From Chitinophaga flava (lineage in GTDB: Bacteria > Bacteroidota > Bacteroidia > Chitinophagales > Chitinophagaceae), in contig NZ_QFFJ01000002.1 in assembly GCF_003308995.1 (NCBI RefSeq), positions 1,116,001-1,180,000 on the forward strand: a stretch of DNA of 64,000 nt. Reading direction: 5' to 3'. Below the pieces are notes generated by a model. The model worked only from the letters and a program-made list of their open reading frames with translations. It did not search any database and was not told the DNA's origin. Made by a program: the position numbers and the translations under genes. Shown here piece by piece: positions 1 through 8,081 of this stretch. Every line of letters starts with the position of its first letter. The first letter of the stretch is position 1.

Positions 1-669
1 TTTTGTTACGTTGTTGGCATTGAAAGCTTCAGGATCAAAACCATCTTCTAATAGCGTCATTAATATATCACCCTGATAGTTAGGTTTATCATCGAAGGTG
101 TAGGTATCAATGGCTGTCAGCGGGCTGCCATCCGGAGCTGCCCAGTTAGCGGTAATCTTGGTGATATTATTACCGGTCCATTCCAGGACGTCGATCTGGA
201 TATTTTTCTGTTTGGTTTTATCAGCAGGATCAGCTTCGTAATAGAATACTTTTTCTGCTTTGCCATTGGCGCCATATCCGATGGAGTCGATACGCGGCAG
301 ACCGGTTGCCTGTGGTCTCACGATCTTCTGCAATTTATCACCTGCATAAATGTACTGCGCTACCAGTGTATTAGGACCGAATACCAGTGATTCGCTGTAA
401 GCACTGAGCCATACTTCCGTCATTTTGTTGTTGGCATATTTGTAGGTGGAAATACCTCCGCCAACATCAGCTCCGTCAATCCAACCATAACGAACGCGCG
501 AAACTGTTTTGTCGCTGTTGTACTCATAGCGTGCGGTATCAGTGATGCTGTACTCGCCTTTTAACAAACCTTTCAAATAGTTGTCTTCGGGTTGAGTAGT
601 ATCGTCTTTTTTAGAACATGCAGTGAATAACAACGCCATGCCGGCCAGTGTGAGTAACGTTTTTTTCAT
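1..669 (-). CDS. Lipoprotein, C-terminus beyond window edge
   Basis: The reading frame is open from an ATG at 669 to base 1, giving 223 codons with no stop, so the C-terminus lies outside the window. The protein starts MKKTLLTLAGMALLFTACSK, a lipoprotein signal peptide with lipobox FTAC and lipidated Cys18, followed by a short charged linker. The rest is rich in Tyr, Asn and Asp, with repeated strand-like segments such as YEYNSDKTVSRVRYG and KAEKVFYYEAD. That pattern recalls the YD/RHS-like or DUF4595-like surface lipoproteins of Bacteroidota, but I cannot assign a family. It is probably exported to the outer membrane. The 147 bases up to the next gene hold no promoter I can call. Confidence 0.8.
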   Translation of the reverse strand, partial: MKKTLLTLAGMALLFTACSKKDDTTQPEDNYLKGLLKGEYSITDTARYEYNSDKTVSRVRYGWIDGADVGGGISTYKYANNKMTEVWLSAYSESLVFGPNTLVAQYIYAGDKLQKIVRPQATGLPRIDSIGYGANGKAEKVFYYEADPADKTKQKNIQIDVLEWTGNNITKITANWAAPDGSPLTAIDTYTFDDKPNYQGDILMTLLEDGFDPEAFNANNVTK

Positions 670-816
670 AGGTTTTATTTGTATTTAATTTTCAATGGTA
701 TCAAAAGTGGGTTAATATCACATCCGTACGGCTAAGATATATTGTGTTTTTTACATGTCCAAGTATTTGTAAGTAAAATTATTACATATGTAAATGTACT
801 TATCAAGTTCGATGGT

Positions 817-3057
817 TTAATCTTTCCATGCGGGTATACGAATGAAACTATCGTTACGCCACTGGATATGTACCGGCTCTCCGGCATCTGCAACGGTTTC
901 TTCACTCACCTTTTTACCACTGCCATAATTGATTTCTTCAAAAGGATTTTTGTTGATGTTGATGACCACCACCAGCCGACTACCTTTGCTGATTTTTTTG
1001 CTGATCATACGGGTATTACTAAACGAAATAGTACTGACAGCTCCTGGTACCAGCAACTGCCGTTTTTCAGGATCAGCGGCATAACTGGCACGACCCAGAT
1101 AATAAGACAGCTGGAAGTACCGTCCATCGGGCAACTGCTCATACAGATCTATGCCGATGTCCACATCTTTTTTATTGACAACCGCCTGCAACCGGCCCAG
1201 GAAAGAGCCATTGATATTTACAGCCTGTGTAAATGGCTCACTCACAAACACACTGCCGTTGCTGGTATTGATATCAGAGGTTATCAGCCTTGAAAGAATA
1301 TAGTTGCTGGTAAATCCGCCCGCTCTGTCGGAAAGATCCACCTGCCTGCTTACAAAGCCTGTGCTGACAGGCGGTTGAAGAGACAGCCGCTGCTGATCAA
1401 GATAAAACGTTAGCGTATCATTGTTCATCTTTTCAAGAGAAGACACGTGTTTCCATTGATTGGTCCCCATTACCTGATAGTTGATTTTATCCTGCAACAA
1501 AGCCGGTTTTTTACCACCTTTTAAAATATAATCAAACCATTGGTAGATAAGTTGATGGATGCTGAGATGGGCCACTGCATCTGTTTTATAGCCATTCAGA
1601 TAAGGTGCAGGCACATGCTGGCAACCTAAATGATCGAAGGGGCCGATAACGAGATAGTGATCAGCAGCGGAGTTATACCGATAATGTTCGCGGAGATAAT
1701 ACATGGCGCCGATCTGCGCACCATCAAAATAGCCGGTAGTACTCAATACGGGAATATGGATGCGGGAAAAATCTTCGCGGTAAGTGGTCATGTTTTGCCA
1801 GTACTGATCATAAGCCGGATGTTCCAGCCAGCGCTGGAATACAGGATTGGGCTGTCCATCTGTACTATCGAGTGTACGATAGGCTGCACCGCTGTGGTAC
1901 CAACGGAACTGCATCCCGCGCCAGCGCTGCTGATCATAGTAGGTAACGTTGTCGAGGAATTTATTGTTGGTGACATAAGGAATCCACGGATATACGAAAC
2001 TCAAGTATACATTGTTTTCCTTTGGCACATCAAAGCCCGGTACTACGGCTGCAGAAGGTACGATAGTCTTTAATGCAGGGTGTACGCCGTGTTTGACAGC
2101 AGCCCATTGTGTGAACCCCACATAACTGCCGCCATACATACCTATCTTGCCGTTGCACCACGACTGATGACTGATCCAGTCCAATACATCCCAGGCATCG
2201 TTGCCGTCGTGTTCATAAGGCACAGGTGTATCATTGCTCAATCGTTTGCCTCTTGTATTGGCTACCACACCTACAAAACCTTTGTCAGCGGCTTCTTTGG
2301 CGATGCAAAGGTTTTTGGCTTCCGTATAAATAGTAAAGAAAAAGATGACAGGTAAAGGATGCTGTTGTCCTTTGGGCCGTACAACGATAGCTGAAACCAT
2401 GGCACCATCGCGGGTTTTCACCAGAACGCTGTCGTTGATAAGATAACGCTCTTTGTTTTCGGCTGCCAGCAATGGTTTGGCCAGCCTTGCAATCGGCAGA
2501 AGCAACTGCCATGCGATATACCGTTTGCACAACGATATGGCATCCTGCAGGCTGATACTGTCTTTTCCTTGCTGTTGCGCTAACTGCCGTCTGAAATCCG
2601 CGGTGAGAAAGGCAACATCCGGACTATACCAGTTGTCAAGATCAAAGCGGTTGCCTTGGTGCAGCCGTTGCAGCGAGGTGGTAAAAGCCTGTCGGAAAGC
2701 CTGTTCAAATGGGGCTTTGTTTAACATGGCCCTGACATATGTTTCGTATTGAATAAATTTTATACCGGCTATTTCCGGATCGTTTTGTGCAAAAGCTTTT
2801 CTGTATTGTTGGATAGTTTGTAATGCGGCTGCATATTTTTTAGCAGTGAGTTGTACCATCAGCAGTTGGCTGAGGTAAGTCCACGTGTCTTCATCGGGTT
2901 TTAACCTTGACAGTATTTTATTTGCCAGCAACGGCATTGCTGCATGTAAGGCGTTATCGTTACTGATGGCGGCCTGTGGCAGCGGAAATTGCTGCGCCGC
3001 TGCACGCAGGTATAGGCATGACAATGCCAGTAAGAAAAAATTTCTTAGTAAAATCAT
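817..3057 (-). CDS. Secreted CocE/NonD-type alpha/beta hydrolase (X-Pro dipeptidyl-peptidase S15 family)
   Basis: This 746-residue protein has an N-terminal signal peptide (MILLRNFFLLALSCLYLRAAAQ), so it is exported. Residues about 30-200 are a helical extension not found in short CocE enzymes. The alpha/beta hydrolase domain follows. The nucleophile elbow is GGSYVG with Ser311, the acid is probably Asp445 in GYFDGAQ and the base His476 in GPFDHLG. A jelly-roll of the PepX C-terminal type fills the last 200 residues. Family members hydrolyse acyl esters, glutaryl-amides or X-Pro peptides; the substrate here is unknown. The start lies 25 nt after the LytTR response regulator, on the same strand, so the two are probably co-transcribed and this hydrolase may be an output of that two-component system. 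Confidence 0.85.
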   Translation of the reverse strand: MILLRNFFLLALSCLYLRAAAQQFPLPQAAISNDNALHAAMPLLANKILSRLKPDEDTWTYLSQLLMVQLTAKKYAAALQTIQQYRKAFAQNDPEIAGIKFIQYETYVRAMLNKAPFEQAFRQAFTTSLQRLHQGNRFDLDNWYSPDVAFLTADFRRQLAQQQGKDSISLQDAISLCKRYIAWQLLLPIARLAKPLLAAENKERYLINDSVLVKTRDGAMVSAIVVRPKGQQHPLPVIFFFTIYTEAKNLCIAKEAADKGFVGVVANTRGKRLSNDTPVPYEHDGNDAWDVLDWISHQSWCNGKIGMYGGSYVGFTQWAAVKHGVHPALKTIVPSAAVVPGFDVPKENNVYLSFVYPWIPYVTNNKFLDNVTYYDQQRWRGMQFRWYHSGAAYRTLDSTDGQPNPVFQRWLEHPAYDQYWQNMTTYREDFSRIHIPVLSTTGYFDGAQIGAMYYLREHYRYNSAADHYLVIGPFDHLGCQHVPAPYLNGYKTDAVAHLSIHQLIYQWFDYILKGGKKPALLQDKINYQVMGTNQWKHVSSLEKMNNDTLTFYLDQQRLSLQPPVSTGFVSRQVDLSDRAGGFTSNYILSRLITSDINTSNGSVFVSEPFTQAVNINGSFLGRLQAVVNKKDVDIGIDLYEQLPDGRYFQLSYYLGRASYAADPEKRQLLVPGAVSTISFSNTRMISKKISKGSRLVVVININKNPFEEINYGSGKKVSEETVADAGEPVHIQWRNDSFIRIPAWKD

Positions 3058-3082
3058 CTTAAAAAATAATTGAAAGAGACCG

Positions 3083-3802
3083 TTAAATATTATTCCATTG
3101 CTTGAATTTAACAGACTGCCGGCTGGACACTTCTACCTGTATACTATCGTGGATAGTCAGCTGTAAGCGGCCACCATCAATAGTTGTAATACGGGTAATA
3201 TAACGGGCATGGATAATCTGACTTCTGTTGATTCTGAAAAAAGAAGAAGGGTCCAGTCTGGATTCCAGCTGGTTAAGGGAGGTTTTTATCAGCACCTGTT
3301 TTCCCTGAAAATGTATACGGGCGTAGTTGTCCACCGATTCTATCAGATATATCTCACCCTGCTTCAGAAAAAAACATTGATCACCTTCTTTGATGAAAAG
3401 CTGTTTATCGGCCAGGTTGTTTCCAGCCAGGGCAGCGCGTTCCATACATTTGTTGCGGTGTTTGTCCATCGCCTGTGCAAACCTTTCGCTGCGGAAGGGT
3501 TTAAGCAGGTAGTCAAGTGCGTTGTTATCAAATGCCTTTACCGCATAGGCATCATAAGCGGTGGTAAAGATCACGTCGGGTACTTCAGGCAGACTGGCCA
3601 GCAGATCGAAACCGGAAGCGCCGGGCATCTGCACATCCAGGAAAAGCAAGTCTGGCTGCATTTCCCGGATCAGCTCCAGCGCGGCACTTACATTTTTGGC
3701 TTCTCCTGCCACTGTATAATCTGTATACGGCTGTAGTGCCCGTTTGATCTCTTCCCGCGCTGCACGTTCATCATCCACAATCACTACTTGTATTTTTTTC
3801 AT
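3083..3802 (-). CDS. LytTR-family response regulator
   Basis: A 239-residue cytoplasmic response regulator. The receiver domain (residues 1-120) has acidic pair Asp10/Asp11 in VIVDDE, phospho-acceptor Asp56 in LFLDVQMPG, and Lys101 in YLLKPF. The C-terminal LytTR DNA-binding domain (about 138-239) contains the family pattern around ESVDNYARIHF and FFRINRSQIIHARYI. LytTR domains bind direct-repeat sites with beta-strand loops. The ATG overlaps the stop of the upstream histidine kinase gene by 4 nt (ATGA), the usual arrangement for translationally coupled partners. The gene 25 nt downstream, a secreted hydrolase, is a candidate target or co-operon member. Confidence 0.93.
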   Translation of the reverse strand: MKKIQVVIVDDERAAREEIKRALQPYTDYTVAGEAKNVSAALELIREMQPDLLFLDVQMPGASGFDLLASLPEVPDVIFTTAYDAYAVKAFDNNALDYLLKPFRSERFAQAMDKHRNKCMERAALAGNNLADKQLFIKEGDQCFFLKQGEIYLIESVDNYARIHFQGKQVLIKTSLNQLESRLDPSSFFRINRSQIIHARYITRITTIDGGRLQLTIHDSIQVEVSSRQSVKFKQWNNI

Positions 3803-4857
3803 ATAACCGGAATAGTTAGAACGGTTAAAACTTTTTCATCAGTCAATGCTGTGATATGAAAGGAGGCCTGGCCATGAAACTGCAGCTGTAGCCGTTCCTG
3901 CAGGTTACGGATACCCAGCCCGTTGGAAGTGGCAGACTGCTCCAGGCGTCCCGGATTTTGTACCGTGATACGGACAGTTGTTGCATTTTTTTCTATGTTG
4001 ATGATAATGCTGCCACCATCCACCGTTTTGTTGATGCCATGTTTGATGGCATTTTCCACCATGGTTTGTATGCTCAGCGGCGGGACTAATACACCAGACA
4101 ATGGTGCATCCATCCGGATGTCTGCTTCCAGCCGGTCTTCGAAACGTAGCTTCTCCAGCTCCAGATAATCACTGACCACCTGCAGCTCTTCGTGTAGGGG
4201 TATCAGTTTGTCGGACTGTTTGTACAATGCATGGCGCAACAGCTCGGAGAGCAGGTCTATGGCTCTCCTGGCCAATACCGGATCTTCCAGTATCAGTGAC
4301 TTGATATTATTGAGTGAGTTAAAAAAGAAGTGAGGATTGAGCTGGGCAGAGAGATTACTAAGTTGTATTTCCCTGGTAAGCAGCTGTAGCCGGGCATTCT
4401 CCTGTGCGGTACGGATTTCCCGCTGTGCATAGTGGTACATATGCCAGGCGAGTACCCATACGGCCATGGTCCGGATGCCGGTCATAAATGGTTGCCGGCC
4501 GGTGTCTTTCAGGTAGGTCCAGTAAGACAAATCAAACGATGGATAATGCTGCTCAATATAGAACCGCAGCGATACAGTGATGGTAAAACAAACCGACAGT
4601 AATATTACAGCTGGAATAATACGTAGTATCAATGCCCGTGGCGGTAAGGCTGGCCAGCGGTGTTGTAGGGCAAACCGGCGGTAGGCATGTGTCAGCAGGA
4701 TGTTGACCACAATATCCGCCGCAAAGTTGAGTATAGCCAGCCGGTAGCTGAAATACGGGCTGCGCAGAAAACCTTCCACTTCCCAGTGAAGGGCTGCTAC
4801 TGTCCAGCCGCTGAGCTGGCACAGCCAGTAAGGTGATATGCGTACCTGCTTTTTCAT
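3799..4857 (-). CDS. LytS/YehU-type sensor histidine kinase
   Basis: A 352-residue membrane histidine kinase. Four hydrophobic segments lie in the first 145 residues (about 10-25, 38-56, 77-97, 125-143) with no large periplasmic domain, followed by a short coiled linker. The His_kinase domain carries the phospho-acceptor in AQLNPHFFFNSLNNI (His176). A HATPase_c domain follows, with N-box TMVENAIKHG and G-box GLGIRNLQERL. It should phosphorylate the response regulator whose start overlaps its stop codon. The signal is unknown; the small sensor region suggests a cue inside or close to the membrane. A TTTACTTTG sequence just upstream is close to the Bacteroidota -7 box and may be its promoter, but this is weak. 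Confidence 0.92.
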   Translation of the reverse strand: MKKQVRISPYWLCQLSGWTVAALHWEVEGFLRSPYFSYRLAILNFAADIVVNILLTHAYRRFALQHRWPALPPRALILRIIPAVILLSVCFTITVSLRFYIEQHYPSFDLSYWTYLKDTGRQPFMTGIRTMAVWVLAWHMYHYAQREIRTAQENARLQLLTREIQLSNLSAQLNPHFFFNSLNNIKSLILEDPVLARRAIDLLSELLRHALYKQSDKLIPLHEELQVVSDYLELEKLRFEDRLEADIRMDAPLSGVLVPPLSIQTMVENAIKHGINKTVDGGSIIINIEKNATTVRITVQNPGRLEQSATSNGLGIRNLQERLQLQFHGQASFHITALTDEKVLTVLTIPVI

Positions 4858-4940
4858 ACCATTGTATCCGGAACAAAGTAAACCGTTCCGCCGGAAATAA
4901 AAAAGTAAAGTACAGGAGCGCAGAAAACGGGGGACAGACG

Positions 4941-6125
4941 TTATTCCGCTACCGTTGACTGTTTAGTAAAACATAAATAATACTGGAAGTAAAACAGTAT
5001 CAGCAAACAGGGCAACGCTTTCAGCTGATAACTAACTGCTATTTTGTTGATGAAGGAAGGCACCAGGTCGGTAGGACACAGAGAGGTGACTGCCACCAGT
5101 ATTCCTAACAGGATAACAGACAGCGGCCTTTCCGGCAACAGCATCAAACCGGTCACAGCGCCGGCTACCGCCATGATGTAGGTAGGAGATTCTGTACTCT
5201 GGTTAAACAATACCACCCACAGCATCAGGTAAGCCGCTATAATCCACTTGTAGAAAGGAGCTTTGTTTTTCCACGCGAAAAAGAGCGCTGTGCCTAGTCC
5301 TGCAAATGCCACCACATGCATCACCTTATCTATCCCGATGGCAGGTTGCAAAGGGATGTGTATCAATGCATGTATCATACCCCGTACAGAAGCATCTTCC
5401 AGAATAATAGGACTGGTGATCATATGGAACCAGTCTTTATATGTTTGTATCAGTTCAGCCGGAGACAATATCAGCAGCGGGAGTAAGGTGCCGGTAATAC
5501 CGAATAACAGGCAGTATTTGAGGTAAGTACTTTTGTTATCGTAGAAAAGAAACAGCAATCCGGTGATGGCGCCATAACCTTTGATGAAAAAACAGAGACA
5601 GGTGAAAAGCGCTGCCAGTACAGGTTTCTTTCGTTCCAGATTAATCACTGTCAGCAGCATCAATGCGGTCATGATCGGATTGGTTTGTGAAGACTGGATA
5701 GCGTTTAACAGTTCCAGTATCAGCAGCCAGCTGATGATATACCGCCTGTTGGCAGCTACCGGCAACTGACGCAGGGCGTACAGGAAAAGGCCGGAGCTGC
5801 CCATCAACCAGATAAACAAACCTACAGTGGCCGGTAAAATGGCCAGTGGTGCAAACAGGATAGGGAAAGTAGGGTGGTATAAAAAGTAGTCAAAATAAGT
5901 TTCGGGATACAGCTCATACAGCGGCATATGATGCAGCAGATGATCCCATGAGCTGCGGAAGATGATAAAATTATTGTATTTGCCTGTAAGCAGTGATTGT
6001 ATATATAATATCAGTGTTCCCAGAAAGTACAATACTGTCACAATCATCGGATGCTGATACCAGGCTGGTACCCGATTGTTGGCACTGAGTGTTATTACAG
6101 GTGCAGGTTGATGAAGCTTTGGCAC
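4941..6125 (-). CDS. GT87-like (DUF2029) multi-pass membrane glycosyltransferase
   Basis: A 394-residue integral membrane protein with about 10 hydrophobic segments. The first extramembrane loop (residues about 48-80) is rich in Asp, Tyr and Pro (SWDHLLHHMPLYELYP, then YHPTFPILFAPL), matching the DF...PLY...Y..Y.P..P loop of DUF2029/GT87 polyprenol-phosphate mannosyltransferases. Those GT-C enzymes transfer a sugar from a lipid-linked donor to an acceptor outside the membrane. Here donor and acceptor are unknown, and the fit is by topology and loop pattern only. The gene ends 83 nt before the histidine kinase, on the same strand, so it may head that operon or be separate. It is divergent from the sigma factor gene across 222 bp. 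Confidence 0.7.
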   Translation of the reverse strand: MPKLHQPAPVITLSANNRVPAWYQHPMIVTVLYFLGTLILYIQSLLTGKYNNFIIFRSSWDHLLHHMPLYELYPETYFDYFLYHPTFPILFAPLAILPATVGLFIWLMGSSGLFLYALRQLPVAANRRYIISWLLILELLNAIQSSQTNPIMTALMLLTVINLERKKPVLAALFTCLCFFIKGYGAITGLLFLFYDNKSTYLKYCLLFGITGTLLPLLILSPAELIQTYKDWFHMITSPIILEDASVRGMIHALIHIPLQPAIGIDKVMHVVAFAGLGTALFFAWKNKAPFYKWIIAAYLMLWVVLFNQSTESPTYIMAVAGAVTGLMLLPERPLSVILLGILVAVTSLCPTDLVPSFINKIAVSYQLKALPCLLILFYFQYYLCFTKQSTVAE

Positions 6126-6347
6126 GATAAAAAAATTTACAGCTACAATGTCGATTCACTACCTGATAAACGCAGGATTTTCGCATCCCCTCCATTGGAA
6201 ACGGAAAAAAAGACATATAGTTATTTGGTTTTATTTAAAAGAGAAGGAGTAACAGTATCACCTGATAAAAATAATTGATAACATTAAATTAAAATAACCC
6301 CGGGAATGGATTTCTTTACTTTGCAGCGCAGTGTCAAACCTGTTGCT

Positions 6348-6914
6348 ATGCAAAACAGTGAAGATATCGAGTTGCTCCACCAGATCAAGGCCGGTGACCA
6401 GAAAGCTTTTGAAACATGTTTCAATAAGCACTGGCATCTATTATATTCCCTGGCCGGCAGAATACTGAAATCAGATGATGACGCGAAAGATGTGGTACAG
6501 CTGGTATATATCTCCCTGTGGGGCAGACGCGAACAGCTGGAGATCACCGGCTCCCTGCAGCATTACCTGTTGCAGGCAGTCAGGTTTCAGTCGTTTAAAA
6601 GATTACAGGAGATACTGAAAAGTCCCGAACACCTCGATAGGGTAGAAGAAGAGTTCCTGCCCGTATTAAACAGTATTTGGGACAAACTGCACGAATCAGA
6701 CCTCTTTAATGAGATATCCACTCAGCTGGAAACATTGCCGCCCAGAACCCGGGAAATGTTTCTGATGAGCCGTCGTCAACAACTCTCTATCGCTGAAATA
6801 GCCCTGCGCATGGGCGTATCGGAAAAAACAGTCCGCAACCAGCTGCATATCGCGCTCAAAACCCTTCGTCATCATATTGCGGTAGCCATCATTATGGCCG
6901 AGATGGTTTGTTAA
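6348..6914 (+). CDS. ECF RNA polymerase sigma factor, FecI-like (sigma-70 family)
   Basis: An extracytoplasmic-function sigma factor of 188 residues from the ATG at 6348. An in-frame ATG at 6306 would add 14 residues. I prefer 6348 because the protein then begins MQNSEDIELLHQIKAGDQKA, typical of the family, and a near -7 sequence (TTTACTTTG, 6315-6323) lies between the two ATGs. Region 2 spans residues about 15-85 (DVVQLVYISLW for promoter melting and core binding). Region 4 spans about 130-180 (LPPRTREMFLMS, then the helix-turn-helix IAEIALRMGVSEKTVRNQL). It is followed by an anti-sigma factor gene and a TonB receptor with an STN domain, so it likely drives the lipoprotein/receptor operon that ends at 23333. 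Confidence 0.92.
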   Translation: MQNSEDIELLHQIKAGDQKAFETCFNKHWHLLYSLAGRILKSDDDAKDVVQLVYISLWGRREQLEITGSLQHYLLQAVRFQSFKRLQEILKSPEHLDRVEEEFLPVLNSIWDKLHESDLFNEISTQLETLPPRTREMFLMSRRQQLSIAEIALRMGVSEKTVRNQLHIALKTLRHHIAVAIIMAEMVC

Positions 6915-7029
6915 TAATTCCTTAACCTGACCGGACGGGACAAAGCCCCTTTTCCCAGGAACATATAGGTAGAGAACAGTCAGTTTTTTTACCCGCAGGC
7001 ATGTTATCTGTCTGCTTACACCGGTCATC

Positions 7030-7995
7030 ATGAATGTAGCACAACTAAAAAGAATCATCAACAGGTATCTGGCAGGTAATGCTTCGGGTAAAGAAGCTGC
7101 GCTGATGGAAGCGTGGTATGAAGAGGCCCTGGAGGAAGCCCGGCAACAGCCTGCCACGGGGCAAAGCGAAACCCACCGGCAGCAGGTGCTGGAAAGATTA
7201 CACCTCGAAATGCAGAACACACCAACGGGAAGGGTTATACGTTTTTCGGGAGCCCGGAATATTGCGGCTGCCTGTATAGTATTGCTGGGGGGGGCTTCCC
7301 TGGGATACCGCTACCAGTTCGATATTCTCGACCTGGTAGATCCGATACCCGTGGAAACCGTTACTGCTCATGCTTTCCAGGTTAAACAGGTAATACTGCC
7401 CGATAGCTCCAGGGTAGTCCTCAACGCCAATAGTGAAATCAGTTATCCTAAAAAATTCCGGGGTAAAAAAAGACAGGTACATCTGAATGGGGAGGCCTTT
7501 TTTGATGTGGTCCGTAATCCTTCGGCTGCCTTTACCATCACGGCGCCGCATCTGCAGGTGAAAGTCCTCGGTACCTCTTTTGTGATGACAGACAGCAGCC
7601 ATATACAGGCTGCCAGGGTAAGTGTGAAAACCGGGAGGGTAGCGGTATCGGCCGATGTAAAAGGATTTCCGGTTACTCAGCTGACCGCCAACCAGGAACT
7701 GTTCTACGACGAAGCCGGCGGGGTGGTCAATATCAATAAACACCAGGATGTGGATATCGGCTGGACCAACAAACAGCTGGTATTTAACAATGTGGCCCTG
7801 TCCGAGGTTTTCCGTGAAATCGAAAATATGTTTCATGTAAAAATAAATGTCAGGGATACAGTTATAAATGAGATGAAATTTACTGGCGCTTTTGAACCCG
7901 GTGATCCTTTACCGGATATGCTGAAAGTGATCGCATTATCTTATAGGTTAACCATTCATAAAAACAAAGACGGAACAATAAACATCAGCAACTAA
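7030..7995 (+). CDS. FecR-family anti-sigma factor
   Basis: A 321-residue inner-membrane anti-sigma regulator. Residues 1-70 form the cytoplasmic domain that would bind the ECF sigma factor, and one transmembrane segment lies at about 76-94. A periplasmic FecR domain (about 108-215) has the family signature VILPDSSRVVLNANSEI and HLNGEAFFDV. The C-terminal DUF4974 domain (about 250-320) has LVFNNVALSEVFREIE. The periplasmic part is expected to receive the signal from the STN domain of the TonB receptor encoded 86 nt downstream. The codons of the transmembrane segment contain a run of eight G (7287-7294), which could slip and shift the frame. Confidence 0.92.
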   Translation: MNVAQLKRIINRYLAGNASGKEAALMEAWYEEALEEARQQPATGQSETHRQQVLERLHLEMQNTPTGRVIRFSGARNIAAACIVLLGGASLGYRYQFDILDLVDPIPVETVTAHAFQVKQVILPDSSRVVLNANSEISYPKKFRGKKRQVHLNGEAFFDVVRNPSAAFTITAPHLQVKVLGTSFVMTDSSHIQAARVSVKTGRVAVSADVKGFPVTQLTANQELFYDEAGGVVNINKHQDVDIGWTNKQLVFNNVALSEVFREIENMFHVKINVRDTVINEMKFTGAFEPGDPLPDMLKVIALSYRLTIHKNKDGTINISN

Positions 7996-8081
7996 CACAG
8001 AATCGAAACACAATTGCCTGTTTAAACCACTACCCGGGTAGTGGTAAGGGGATCTTTTTTCAAAAAAACAATTACAAACGA

